From Saccharopolyspora sp. SCSIO 74807 (lineage in GTDB: Bacteria; Actinomycetota; Actinomycetes; Mycobacteriales; Pseudonocardiaceae): DNA of 64,000 bases. Each line of letters opens with the position of its first letter. The first letter of the stretch is position 1. The stretch spans positions 3,230,001 through 3,294,000 of the forward strand of contig NZ_CP146100.1 of the NCBI RefSeq assembly GCF_037023755.1, in the 5' to 3' direction. The notes under the pieces are model-generated. The model was not told where the DNA came from. It searched no databases and was given only the letters and a program-made list of their open reading frames with translations. Of the stretch, positions 1 through 8,506 are shown one piece after another. Both the position numbers and the translations under genes were made by a program.

Positions 1-1
1 C

Positions 2-139
2 ACCGAGCAAGCGTTCCGGGAGGCCGCCGAGGCCGAGCTGGCCGACGCGAGCCCGCTCGCGGGCAACGCCTTCAAAGTCCCGATGGCCAAGAACACGATC
101 GTCGCCGCGCTGCGCGACCTGACCGGGGAGCAGCGATGA
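2..139 (+). CDS. FAD-binding subunit of a xanthine dehydrogenase-family enzyme, C-terminal end only
   Basis: Only the last 45 residues lie in the window, ending in a TGA at 137-139. The tail carries the pattern GNAFKVPMAKNTIVAALRDL, typical of the C-terminus of the CO-dehydrogenase flavoprotein-like (YagS/CoxM-type) subunit, which passes electrons between FAD and the iron-sulfur subunit. The stop overlaps the ATG of the molybdopterin-binding subunit by 4 bp (ATGA), so the two are translationally coupled parts of one enzyme. The iron-sulfur subunit presumably lies upstream, outside the window. The assignment rests mainly on context and a short C-terminal motif. Confidence 0.75.
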   Translation, partial: TEQAFREAAEAELADASPLAGNAFKVPMAKNTIVAALRDLTGEQR

Positions 140-2214
140 CCGAGCAGCTGGAGCGCAACGCAATCGGGACGTCACTGGAACGCCTCGACGGCCACGCCAA
201 GGTGACCGGCACGGCGGCCTACGCCTACGAACAACCGGTCCGCGAACCGCTCTACGTGCATCCCGTGCAGGCCACGGTCGCGCGCGGGCGCATCCGCCAC
301 ATCGACACCGACGCCGCCGAGGACCTCGAAGGCGTCGCCGCTGTCCTCACCCACCTGAACGCACCGCGCCTGGCCACCGGCGACGACCCGGAGATGTGGG
401 TGCTGCAGTCCGATCGCATCGCGTTCCGCGGCCAGCTGATCGGCGCGGTGCTCGCCGAAGCACCGGAGGTCGCCAGGCAGGCGGCCGGTCTGGTGCGGAT
501 CGACTACGAGCAGGAACAGCACGACGTGGTGCTGCGCAGCAACTACGAACGGCTCTACGCGCCGGAGATCGTCAACGGGGGCTTCGGCACCGACACGCAC
601 TCGGGCGAGGTCGAAAGCGTCGAGCCCGACGTGCTGGTCGACCGGACCTACACGACCCCGATGGAGCACAACAACCCGATGGAGCCGCACACCAGCGTCG
701 CCATCTGGCGGGACGGCTCGTTGACGCTCTACGACTCCACGCAGGGCGTGTTCGCCACGAGGTCCCGGCTCGCACCCGTGCTCGGTCTGGAAGAGCAACG
801 CGTGCGCGTGATCTCGCCGTACGTCGGAGGCGGTTTCGGCTCGAAGGGCACCGCGCACGCGCACAACGTCCTCGCCGCGCTGGCGGCCCGCGTGGCCGGG
901 GGCAGGCCGGTGAAGCTGGCCCTGACCCGGCAGCAGATGTTCGACCTGGTCGGGCACCGCACGCCGACGATCCAGCACGTGCGGCTCGGCGCCGGCCGCG
1001 ACGGCACGCTGTCGCTGGTGACCCACGACGTCGTCGAGCACACCTCGACGGTGCAGGAGTTCGCCGAACAGACCGCGGTGGCCACCAGGACCATGTATCC
1101 CGCGCCGAACCGCCGCACCACGCACCGGCTGGCCGCGCTGGACGTGCCGGTGCCGTTCTGGATGCGCGCTCCCGGGGAGGCTCCGGGCATGTTCGCGACC
1201 GAGGTCGCGATGGACGAATTGGCCGAGGCTTGCGGACTCGATCCGATCGAGCTGCGCCTGCGCAACGAGCCCGACGTCGACCCGGAATCCGGCCTGCCGT
1301 ATTCGGCGCGGAACCTGGCGCGCTGCCTGCGGGAGGGCGCCGAGCGGTTCGGCTGGCCCGGCCGGGATCCCCGCCCGCGTGCCCGGCGGGACGGGAACTG
1401 GCTGATCGGTACCGGCGTCGCGAGTTCGACGTATCCGCGGTTCACCTTCCCCGGTTCGGTCGCCGACATCCGGTTCAGCGGCGGGCGCTACGAGGTCCGC
1501 ATCGGCGCCGCGGACATCGGCACCGGGACTTGGACGGCGTTGACGCAGGTCGCAGCGGACGCGCTCGGCTGCCCGGTGGAATCGGTGCGGTTGCAGCTCG
1601 GCGACACCGACCTGCCGGTGGCGACTGTGGAAGGTGGTTCCTCGGGGCTGTCGTCCTGGGGTGCGACGATCGTCGACGCCGCCCGCCGGTTCCGGGAGAA
1701 GTTCGGCACCGACCCTTCCGATGGGGACGAGGCGGACGGCATGACGCCGGACAACCCGGATGACGACCGGTTCTCCATGCATTCGTTCGGCGCGATCTTC
1801 GCCGAGGCCCGGGTCAACGCCGACACCGGTGAAGTCCGGGTGCCGCGAATGCTCGGCGTGTTCTCGGTGGGGCAGGTGATCAATCCGACCACGGCGCGTT
1901 CGCAGCTGCTCGGCGGTATGACGATGGGGCTGTCGATGGCGCTGCACGAGGAAAGCGTGCTGGACCCGCGGTTCGGCCACGTCATCAACCGCGACTTCGC
2001 GCAGTACCACGTGCCGGTGCACGCCGACATCGCCGACATGCAGGCGACGTGGCTGGACGAGCACGACGCGCACGCGAATCCGATGGGCGCGCGCGGGATC
2101 GGCGAGATCGGCATTGTCGGGTCGCCTGCGGCGGTCGCCAACGCCGTGCACCACGCCACCGGGGTCCGCGCACGCGACCTGCCGATCACTCCGGACAAGT
2201 TGTTCCGCGAATGA
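136..2214 (+). CDS. Xanthine dehydrogenase-family molybdopterin-binding subunit
   Basis: This is a 692-residue molybdenum cofactor-binding catalytic subunit of the xanthine oxidase family, close in length to YagR-like subunits (about 730). Near the N-terminus it has the small aldehyde oxidase a/b hammerhead domain, recognisable by LERLDGHAKVTGTAAYA. The cofactor-binding region with a GGGFGSKG loop follows at about residue 232. The C-terminal GARGIGEIG segment carries the expected catalytic glutamate (GEIG). It hydroxylates a purine or aldehyde substrate that the sequence does not specify. It overlaps the FAD subunit by 4 bp, giving an operon. The 146-bp gap to the next gene suggests the operon ends here. 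Confidence 0.9.
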   Translation: MTEQLERNAIGTSLERLDGHAKVTGTAAYAYEQPVREPLYVHPVQATVARGRIRHIDTDAAEDLEGVAAVLTHLNAPRLATGDDPEMWVLQSDRIAFRGQLIGAVLAEAPEVARQAAGLVRIDYEQEQHDVVLRSNYERLYAPEIVNGGFGTDTHSGEVESVEPDVLVDRTYTTPMEHNNPMEPHTSVAIWRDGSLTLYDSTQGVFATRSRLAPVLGLEEQRVRVISPYVGGGFGSKGTAHAHNVLAALAARVAGGRPVKLALTRQQMFDLVGHRTPTIQHVRLGAGRDGTLSLVTHDVVEHTSTVQEFAEQTAVATRTMYPAPNRRTTHRLAALDVPVPFWMRAPGEAPGMFATEVAMDELAEACGLDPIELRLRNEPDVDPESGLPYSARNLARCLREGAERFGWPGRDPRPRARRDGNWLIGTGVASSTYPRFTFPGSVADIRFSGGRYEVRIGAADIGTGTWTALTQVAADALGCPVESVRLQLGDTDLPVATVEGGSSGLSSWGATIVDAARRFREKFGTDPSDGDEADGMTPDNPDDDRFSMHSFGAIFAEARVNADTGEVRVPRMLGVFSVGQVINPTTARSQLLGGMTMGLSMALHEESVLDPRFGHVINRDFAQYHVPVHADIADMQATWLDEHDAHANPMGARGIGEIGIVGSPAAVANAVHHATGVRARDLPITPDKLFRE

Positions 2215-2360
2215 CCGGAAACCGTTATCCCGCGCAGGGGTGAGCGATTACCACCGGAAAGTAATGGTCGACGCGCGCATTTCCCCTGTTCGGCAGGTTT
2301 GGTGCCTTGTTTGTCACCCGGCTGAGGAGCACGCTGGGTGTTCAGGCAAGGGGGTACCAG

Positions 2361-3335
2361 GTGCGGAGAACGTTCAGCTCGGTCGTGCGCGCGTTCGCGG
2401 TGCTGGTCGCCGTGTTCGTGGTCGGTCTGGCCTGCCAGCCGACCCGCACCCAGCCCGCGCCGCCGCCTCCGCAGCCTGCCCCGCCGCAACAGCCCGCGCC
2501 CGCGCCGCCGGGGCCGCCCGCGCCCGGCCCGCCGGTGCTCGCCGTGAAGATCGACAACGTCCCGGAGGCGCGTCCTGCGGTGGGCATCGGTTCGGCCGAT
2601 CTCGTGGTGGTCGAACCGGTGGAGGGCGGGCTGAGCAGGCTCGTCGCCGTGTTCGGCGGAGATCGCCCGCCGGTGGTCGGGCCGGTGCGCAGCGCGCGGG
2701 AGACGGACATGGAGCTGCTGGCGCAGTTCGGCAGGCCGACGCTGGTCTTCTCCGGCGCCGCCCCGCAACTGCTGCCGAGGCTTTCCGGTGCTGCGCTGGA
2801 CCCGGTCCCGCCGGAGCGCGACCCGAGCGCGTTCTTCCGCGGCACCGACCGGGAATCTCCGCACAACCTGTTCGTGCGGCCTTCGGCCGTGCCGGCAGGC
2901 GCGCCGTGGTCCCCGAAGGCTCCGATGGTGTTCGGCCCCGCCCCGGCGGGCGGGCAGCCCCGCGAGTCCGCGCAGGTCGCCTACAAGTCCGCGTCGACGA
3001 GCTTCACCTGGTCACCGCAGCAGCAGCGGTACCTCGTCGGGATGGACGGGAAACCGGCCGCGGCTGCGGATTCGGGCCGGCTCGGTGCGGGAACGGTGGT
3101 GCTCCAAGAGGTGGCCATCCACCAGTCGTCCGTGAGCGATGTCGCCGGCAGCGCCTCGCCGTACGCGGAGTCCGTGGGCAGCGGGCGCGCCTTGGTGCTG
3201 CGGGACGGCATGGCTTTCGATGCGCGGTGGAACCGGCCGAGCCCGGACGTGGGGACGACCTACACGACGGAGTCGGGAGATCCGCTGCCGTTCGCGCCCG
3301 GGCCGGTGTGGGTCGCGCTGACCGGCAAGCTGTGA
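2361..3335 (+). CDS. DUF3048 (YerB-like) lipoprotein
   Basis: Starting at GTG 2361 (AAGGGGG about 7 bp upstream) gives a 324-residue protein. It opens with basic residues, a hydrophobic stretch and a lipobox ending GLAC, so it is predicted to be a lipoprotein anchored on the outer face of the membrane. A proline-rich linker of about 30 residues follows, then the DUF3048 domain (VLAVKIDNVPEARPAVGI; later GPVRSARETDME). The family includes Bacillus YerB and its molecular role is unknown. A longer reading from TTG 2307 would bury the signal peptide and is less likely. It is probably transcribed alone. Confidence 0.8.
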   Translation: MRRTFSSVVRAFAVLVAVFVVGLACQPTRTQPAPPPPQPAPPQQPAPAPPGPPAPGPPVLAVKIDNVPEARPAVGIGSADLVVVEPVEGGLSRLVAVFGGDRPPVVGPVRSARETDMELLAQFGRPTLVFSGAAPQLLPRLSGAALDPVPPERDPSAFFRGTDRESPHNLFVRPSAVPAGAPWSPKAPMVFGPAPAGGQPRESAQVAYKSASTSFTWSPQQQRYLVGMDGKPAAAADSGRLGAGTVVLQEVAIHQSSVSDVAGSASPYAESVGSGRALVLRDGMAFDARWNRPSPDVGTTYTTESGDPLPFAPGPVWVALTGKL

Positions 3336-3478
3336 ACGTCCGCCGTCGAATTCGCGCGGCAACCGCTGATCCGCATCGCTGATTTCGGCCTCGGCTTGAC
3401 ACGCCCGCAAGAATGGAGAATTGCGCTCAACTGCACGCGAAGAACGCTTTTCTTTATTCTAGCAGGGGTGGGACGGAA

Positions 3479-5692
3479 TTGTCAAAGCGGCCGAAGAACG
3501 AGGAATTGTTCGCCGAACGCACCTACGTGGCGGAGTTGTACGAGCGGCTCGACGCCGCGCGGCGGGCGGCGTCCGCCGCGCTCACCGCCTCGCTGCCGGC
3601 GAGCAGCACGCTGGAAACGGCTTGGCAGCACGACGTCGAGGTCGCGCACAACCGAGCGCGGGTCGCGCGGACGCGGATCGCTGACGCCGGGTTGTGCTTC
3701 GGCCGCATCGACGACGCGGACGGGCCCGGCTACATCGGCCGGATCGGTCTGTTCGACTCCGATAACGAATACGAGCCGCTGCTGCTGGATTGGCGCGCGC
3801 CCGCGGCCCGCCCGTTCTACTGCGCGACCGGTGCGAATCCGGAGGGTCTGTTGCGCAGGCGGCACTTCCGCACTTCCGGACGGTTGATCGAGGACTTCCA
3901 GGACGAGGTCTTCGACGGCGTCGGCGAGGAGGAGCCCGGCGGCGCGAGCACCGCGCTGATGGACGCGCTGAACGCCCCTCGCGAGTCGGTGATGCGCGAC
4001 ATCGTCACGACCATCCAGGCCGAGCAGGACGAGATCATCCGGCTGGAGCGGCCGGGCGTGCTCGTCGTCGAGGGCGGACCCGGCACCGGCAAGACGGCCG
4101 TGGCGCTGCACCGCGTCGCCTACCTGCTCTACACCCGGCGCGAGCGGTTGTCGCGGCGCGGTGCGCTGGTGCTCGGCCCGAACCCGGAGTTCCTCAGCTA
4201 CATCGGTCAGGTGCTGCCGTCGCTCGGGGAGTCCGGCGTCGTGTTCGCCACCACCGGTGAGCTGTTCCCCGGCGTGTACACCGAGATGGAGGATTCGCCT
4301 GCGGCGCAACGGGTCAAAGGCGGTGCCGAGATGGTGCAGGTGCTCGCCGCCGCCGTCGCGGACCGGCAGGAGCTGCCGGACGAGCCGATCGGCATCGAGC
4401 TCTCGGACGTCACGGTGCCGCTGGACCGCGGGATGGCGGCTCGCGTGCGGGAGCGGGCGCGGGCGAGCGGCTTGCCGCACAACCCGGCCCGGCGGGTGTT
4501 CCGCGAGGAGCTGGTCGACGAACTGGTCGAGCGGGCCGTCGAGCTCATCGGGGAAGGGTGGCTGGATGCCGGGGACGTCGGGCTGCGGGCGGATTTCGCC
4601 GCGGACGTGCGCTACGAGCTGTCCGCGCACGCCGGTTTGCGGGATGCGCTGGATCGGTTGTGGCCGTTGCTGACTCCGCAGCGGTTGCTCGCCGAACTGT
4701 TCTGCGCACCGCAGCGGCTGGCGGCCGCCTGCGGTGTTCTGTCCACATCGGATCGAGATGCGCTGCTGCGCGCGGACGGTTCTGCCTGGACGGTGGCCGA
4801 TGTCGCGTTGCTGGACGAATCCGTGGAATTCCTCGGAACATTTCCCCGCGATGCGCAGGAGCGACGGGCGCGGCGCAGCCGGGAGCACGATGCGGAACGC
4901 GTGTTGTCCACTTTGGACTACGACGACGATGACGGGGAGACGCTGCGAGCGGTGGACGTGCTCGACGCGGCGGAGCTGGCCGAGCGGTACGAGAAGCGCG
5001 ACGAGCGCCCGCTGGCCGAACGCGCCGCCGCGGACCGCGACTGGACCTACGGGCACGTCGTGGCCGACGAAGCCCAGGAACTGTCCGCAATGGACTGGCG
5101 GCTGCTGATGCGGCGCTGTCCGAGCAAGGAGTTCACCGTGGTCGGCGACCTGGCGCAGCGCCGCTCGCCGGCCGGTGCGCACTCCTGGAGCGAGGTGTTC
5201 GAGCCGCACGTGCGGGACCGCTGGACCTACCGCGAGCTGCGCACGAACTACCGCACGCCTGCCGAGATCATGGACGTTGCCGGACGAGTCCTCGCAGCGC
5301 ACGACCCCGCGTTGCGGCCGCCGACCTCGGTGCGCCGCACCGGAGTGCTGCCGTGGGCGCGCCGGGTTCCAGCGGGCGAGCTGGCCGCGGCGGTACTGGC
5401 GGTGGCCGCCGACGAAGCCGCGCGCACCGGGACCTTCGCGGTGCTGAGCGAAGCCGATCTCGACCTGCCGCCGGACGTGCCGATCCTCGCCCCGGCCGCG
5501 GCCAAGGGCCGTGAGTTCGACTCCGTGCTGCTGGTCGAGCCGGAGCTGATCCGGCGCGGACCGTGCGGCGGGGCGCAGCTCTACGTCGCGCTGACCCGCG
5601 CGACCCAGCGGCTCGGGATCGTGCACACCGAACCGCTGTCCGCGGACCTCGTCGAAGGAGTGCGCGCAGCTGTTCCGAGCCGGCCGGTGTGA
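3479..5692 (+). CDS. helD: HelD-type RNA polymerase-recycling ATPase (UvrD/Rep superfamily)
   Basis: The protein has 737 residues from TTG 3479, which follows a GGGGTGGGA ribosome-binding site. An in-frame ATG at 3413 lacks such a site. The N-terminal coiled-coil region (NEELFAERTYVAELYERLD) is typical of HelD. Walker A GGPGTGKT is at about residues 199-206, and the Walker B/motif II region DEAQELSAMDW is at about residue 529. HelD proteins of actinobacteria bind stalled RNA polymerase and release it from nucleic acid using ATP. A relative, HelR, protects against rifamycins, but I did not find the rifamycin-associated promoter element upstream. A TTGACA hexamer at 3396-3401 is a possible -35 box, with only a poor -10 partner. 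Confidence 0.85.
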   Translation: MSKRPKNEELFAERTYVAELYERLDAARRAASAALTASLPASSTLETAWQHDVEVAHNRARVARTRIADAGLCFGRIDDADGPGYIGRIGLFDSDNEYEPLLLDWRAPAARPFYCATGANPEGLLRRRHFRTSGRLIEDFQDEVFDGVGEEEPGGASTALMDALNAPRESVMRDIVTTIQAEQDEIIRLERPGVLVVEGGPGTGKTAVALHRVAYLLYTRRERLSRRGALVLGPNPEFLSYIGQVLPSLGESGVVFATTGELFPGVYTEMEDSPAAQRVKGGAEMVQVLAAAVADRQELPDEPIGIELSDVTVPLDRGMAARVRERARASGLPHNPARRVFREELVDELVERAVELIGEGWLDAGDVGLRADFAADVRYELSAHAGLRDALDRLWPLLTPQRLLAELFCAPQRLAAACGVLSTSDRDALLRADGSAWTVADVALLDESVEFLGTFPRDAQERRARRSREHDAERVLSTLDYDDDDGETLRAVDVLDAAELAERYEKRDERPLAERAAADRDWTYGHVVADEAQELSAMDWRLLMRRCPSKEFTVVGDLAQRRSPAGAHSWSEVFEPHVRDRWTYRELRTNYRTPAEIMDVAGRVLAAHDPALRPPTSVRRTGVLPWARRVPAGELAAAVLAVAADEAARTGTFAVLSEADLDLPPDVPILAPAAAKGREFDSVLLVEPELIRRGPCGGAQLYVALTRATQRLGIVHTEPLSADLVEGVRAAVPSRPV

Positions 5693-5744
5693 CGGTGCTC
5701 GAACCGCGCACACCGGCCCCACCCGGGTCTCTATCCTCGAAAGC

Positions 5745-6584
5745 ATGAGCGATCGACGGTTGCTGCTGGTGCACGCCCATCCGGATGACGAGTCCACGGT
5801 CACAGGCGCGACGATGGCCCGCTACGCCGCGGAAGGCGCCACGGTCACGCTCGTGACCTGCACCAGCGGGGAACTCGGCGAGGTCGTGGCGCCGGAGCTC
5901 GCGCACCTGCGGGACTCCCCGGAGGCGCTCGGCGAGCACCGCCGCCGGGAACTCGACGGCGCGCTCGCCGAGTTCGGCGACATCCGGCAGCACTGGCTCG
6001 GCGGACCCGGCAGGTGGCGCGACAGCGGCATGGCCGGGCTGACCAGCAACAGCGCCGAAGGCGTGTTCGCCGCCGCCGACCCGGGCGAGGTGACCCGCGA
6101 AGTGGTTCGGCTGCTGCGCGCCGAACGCCCGCACGTCGTGGTCACCTACGACGACTACGGCGGCTACGGCCACCCCGACCACATCGCCGCGAACCGCGCG
6201 GTGATGAACGCGCTGGACCCGGCAGCGGACGCGGACTGGGAGCCGCAGCTCGGCGAAGCTTGGACGGTGCCGAAGGTCTACTGGATCACGCTGCCCACCT
6301 CGTTCGTCGAACGGATGCACGCCGCCGGGGCCACCGACTTCAACCCGGGCGCCGTGCCGGACGCGAAGATCACCGCCGTGCTCGACGGCACCGCGCAGCA
6401 CCCGCGCAAACTCGCCGCGCTGCGGCACTACCGCAGCCAGGTCGACGTCGATGACGACGGCTTCTTCGCCCGGATGGTGCGCCAACCCGAGTTCGTCCAG
6501 GAGCACTTCCTGCTGGTCCGCGGCGAACGCGGGCCCGGCGCGGGCGAGCACGACCAGGAAACCGACTTGTTCGCGGGGCTGTGA
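5745..6584 (+). CDS. mshB: N-acetyl-1-D-myo-inosityl-2-amino-2-deoxy-alpha-D-glucopyranoside deacetylase (MshB)
   Basis: A 279-residue zinc-dependent LmbE/PIG-L-family deacetylase, close to the usual length of about 300. It performs the deacetylation step of mycothiol synthesis, the low-molecular-weight thiol of actinobacteria. The zinc site is visible: AHPDDES (H12, D15) and GGYGHPDH (histidines at 143 and 146). The GGPGRWRDSGMAG segment is characteristic of MshB. A related family, Mca, cleaves mycothiol conjugates and shares these motifs, but the RWRDSGMAG signature favours MshB. It stands 52 bp after helD and 106 bp before an ABC transporter, with no clear operon partner. Confidence 0.9.
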   Translation: MSDRRLLLVHAHPDDESTVTGATMARYAAEGATVTLVTCTSGELGEVVAPELAHLRDSPEALGEHRRRELDGALAEFGDIRQHWLGGPGRWRDSGMAGLTSNSAEGVFAAADPGEVTREVVRLLRAERPHVVVTYDDYGGYGHPDHIAANRAVMNALDPAADADWEPQLGEAWTVPKVYWITLPTSFVERMHAAGATDFNPGAVPDAKITAVLDGTAQHPRKLAALRHYRSQVDVDDDGFFARMVRQPEFVQEHFLLVRGERGPGAGEHDQETDLFAGL

Positions 6585-6690
6585 GCGCAGGCCCCGACGA
6601 AGACCAGCACCGACGCTGCGCACCAGGCGGAAAACCCCGGGAAAAGACGTACGGTTGACGGCGGAATCCCGTAGACCGGCTGGGGGGCGC

Positions 6691-7644
6691 ATGACCACGA
6701 GGGACCGCGCGGCCGGGCGCGCAGGGACGGAGGCGACGACCGTCCCCGCGCTCGCGCTGCGCGGTGTGGTCAAGCGATACGGCGAGATCACCGCGGTGGA
6801 CGGGCTGGACCTGACCGTGCCCGCCGGGACCTGCCTCGGGCTGCTCGGGCCGAACGGCGCGGGCAAGTCCACCACCATGCGGATGATCACCGCGCAGACC
6901 CGGGCGGACTCCGGCGAGATCGACGTGCTCGGTTTCGCGGTGCCGCGGCAGTCGAAGCGCGCGCGGGCCGTCATGGGCGTGGTGCCGCAGCTGGACAACC
7001 TGGACGAAGAGCTCACAGCTCGGCAGAACCTGGAGGTGTTCGCGCAGCTCTACCGGATTCCGCGCGGGCGGCGGGCGCAGGCGGTGCACCGGGCGCTGCG
7101 GCTGGCCCAGCTCGACAGGCGCGCCGAGACCAAGACCGACGAACTCTCCGGCGGGATGCGGCGCAGGCTGCTGATCGCGCGCGGGCTGGTGCACTCGCCG
7201 CGGCTGATGCTGCTGGACGAGCCGACCGTCGGGCTGGACCCGCAGGTGCGGCAGGAGCTCTGGGCGCTGATCGACGCGTTGCGCGCGGAAGGCGTGACCG
7301 TGCTGATGTCCACGCACTACATCGAGGAGGCCGAACGCCTCGCCGACGACGTGGCGGTGATGTCCCGCGGCCGGGTCGTCGCCCACGGCAAACCCGATGA
7401 CCTGCGCGATGAGCACGCCGGTCGGGAAGTGCTGGAGTACTACGGCCCGCCGCACCGGCTCAGCGAGGTGGAGACGATCGCGGTGGACGCGGGCCTGGTG
7501 ACCCGGCGGACCGGGCCTTCGGTTTCGGTGCTGCGCGCCGAGCTCATGCCCGAAGCCACGGCCGCGCGGCTCGGCGGCGGGCACCGCAGGGTCAGCAACC
7601 TGGAGGACGTGTTCGTGTCGCTGACCGGGGAGGTCGTGGAATGA
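6691..7644 (+). CDS. ABC exporter ATP-binding protein, NodI/DrrA type
   Basis: 317 residues from ATG 6691. Upstream in-frame codons lie in sequence without coding character. It has one nucleotide-binding domain: Walker A GPNGAGKS at residues 53-60, signature LSGGM at about 152, and Walker B LMLLDEPT near 175, followed by the H-loop STHYIEEAERLADDVAVM. The C-terminal 70 residues resemble the NodI/daunorubicin-resistance subfamily. It powers the adjacent ABC-2 permease, whose start codon overlaps this stop (ATGA). The substrate is unknown; candidates are drugs, lipids or glycans. Confidence 0.9.
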   Translation: MTTRDRAAGRAGTEATTVPALALRGVVKRYGEITAVDGLDLTVPAGTCLGLLGPNGAGKSTTMRMITAQTRADSGEIDVLGFAVPRQSKRARAVMGVVPQLDNLDEELTARQNLEVFAQLYRIPRGRRAQAVHRALRLAQLDRRAETKTDELSGGMRRRLLIARGLVHSPRLMLLDEPTVGLDPQVRQELWALIDALRAEGVTVLMSTHYIEEAERLADDVAVMSRGRVVAHGKPDDLRDEHAGREVLEYYGPPHRLSEVETIAVDAGLVTRRTGPSVSVLRAELMPEATAARLGGGHRRVSNLEDVFVSLTGEVVE

Positions 7645-8444
7645 CCGCGCACGCGCCCGGACAGGCTCCGCAGCGGTTGCGGCGTTTCGAACTCGCCGCG
7701 TTCGCCGGGGTCTGGAAGCGGGAGATGACCCTGTTCCGCCGGTACTGGATCTCCAGCACGTTCTCCTCGGTGGTGGAGCCGACGATCTACCTGCTGGCGT
7801 TCGGGTTCGGTTTCGGCACGCTGATCGCCACGATCGGCGGACTGCCCTACATCGAGTTCCTCGGCACCGGTGTGGTGGCCACGTCGGTGCTGTTCACCAG
7901 CGCCTTCGGCGGCATGTTCACCACGTTCGTGCGGCGCAAGTTCCAGCACTCCTACGACGCGATGCTGGCCGCGCCGGTGGACGTGCACGAACTCGTCACC
8001 GCCGAGGCGCTGTGGCTGGGGGTCAAGGCCGGTGTGTACGGCTGCGCGCCGCTGCTGGTGGCGATGGTGTTCGGGCTGGATCCGGCGCCGGGCATGCTGC
8101 TGGTGCCGCCGACCGGGGTGATCACCGGTCTCGGCTTCGCGTTGTTCGGCATCTGGTGCTCGGCGATCGTGCCCGCGATCGACTCGTTCAACTACATCGT
8201 CAGCGCGGTGATCACACCGCTGTTCCTGGTGGCGGGCACGTTCTTCCCGATCTCGCAGTTGCCGGGCTGGGCGGGGACCGCAGCGGCGTTCAACCCGCTG
8301 TACCACTGCGTCGAGCTGGTCCGGCACGCCGCGTTCGGGCCGCAGCCCGCGGTGGACGTCCTGCACGTGCTGGCGCTGGCCGGGTTCGCTGGACTGATGT
8401 GGTTGCTCGCCTACACCGCGATGCGCCGCAGGCTGATCGACTGA
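7641..8444 (+). CDS. ABC-2 type transporter permease, NodJ type
   Basis: A 267-residue integral membrane protein with about six predicted membrane helices. The ABC-2 segments include EPTIYLLAFGFGFGTLI near the N-terminus and FLVAGTFFPISQLPGW in the last third, matching the NodJ/DrrB pattern. It overlaps the ATPase gene by 4 bp, so the pair forms a complete homodimeric-type exporter. Nothing around it identifies the substrate. Confidence 0.9.
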   Translation: MTAHAPGQAPQRLRRFELAAFAGVWKREMTLFRRYWISSTFSSVVEPTIYLLAFGFGFGTLIATIGGLPYIEFLGTGVVATSVLFTSAFGGMFTTFVRRKFQHSYDAMLAAPVDVHELVTAEALWLGVKAGVYGCAPLLVAMVFGLDPAPGMLLVPPTGVITGLGFALFGIWCSAIVPAIDSFNYIVSAVITPLFLVAGTFFPISQLPGWAGTAAAFNPLYHCVELVRHAAFGPQPAVDVLHVLALAGFAGLMWLLAYTAMRRRLID

Positions 8445-8506
8445 GCGACGGCATGGTTGACCATGCTGGTTTCCTGGTGTTGCTGGGAGAACACTGGGGG
8501 TAGTCG

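Noticed and set aside
172-2154. Long open frame of 660 codons antisense to the molybdopterin subunit gene, and many similar ones elsewhere
   Set aside because: High G+C keeps antisense frames open. The product is an Arg/His/Val-rich low-complexity sequence without domains, opposite a clear enzyme gene.
3336-3478. Rifamycin-associated element expected before helR-type genes
   Set aside because: I searched the helD upstream region for the GGGGCTTGCGGCAAGGCCC-like dyad and saw only CGGCTTGACACGCCCGCAAG, which is not symmetric enough.
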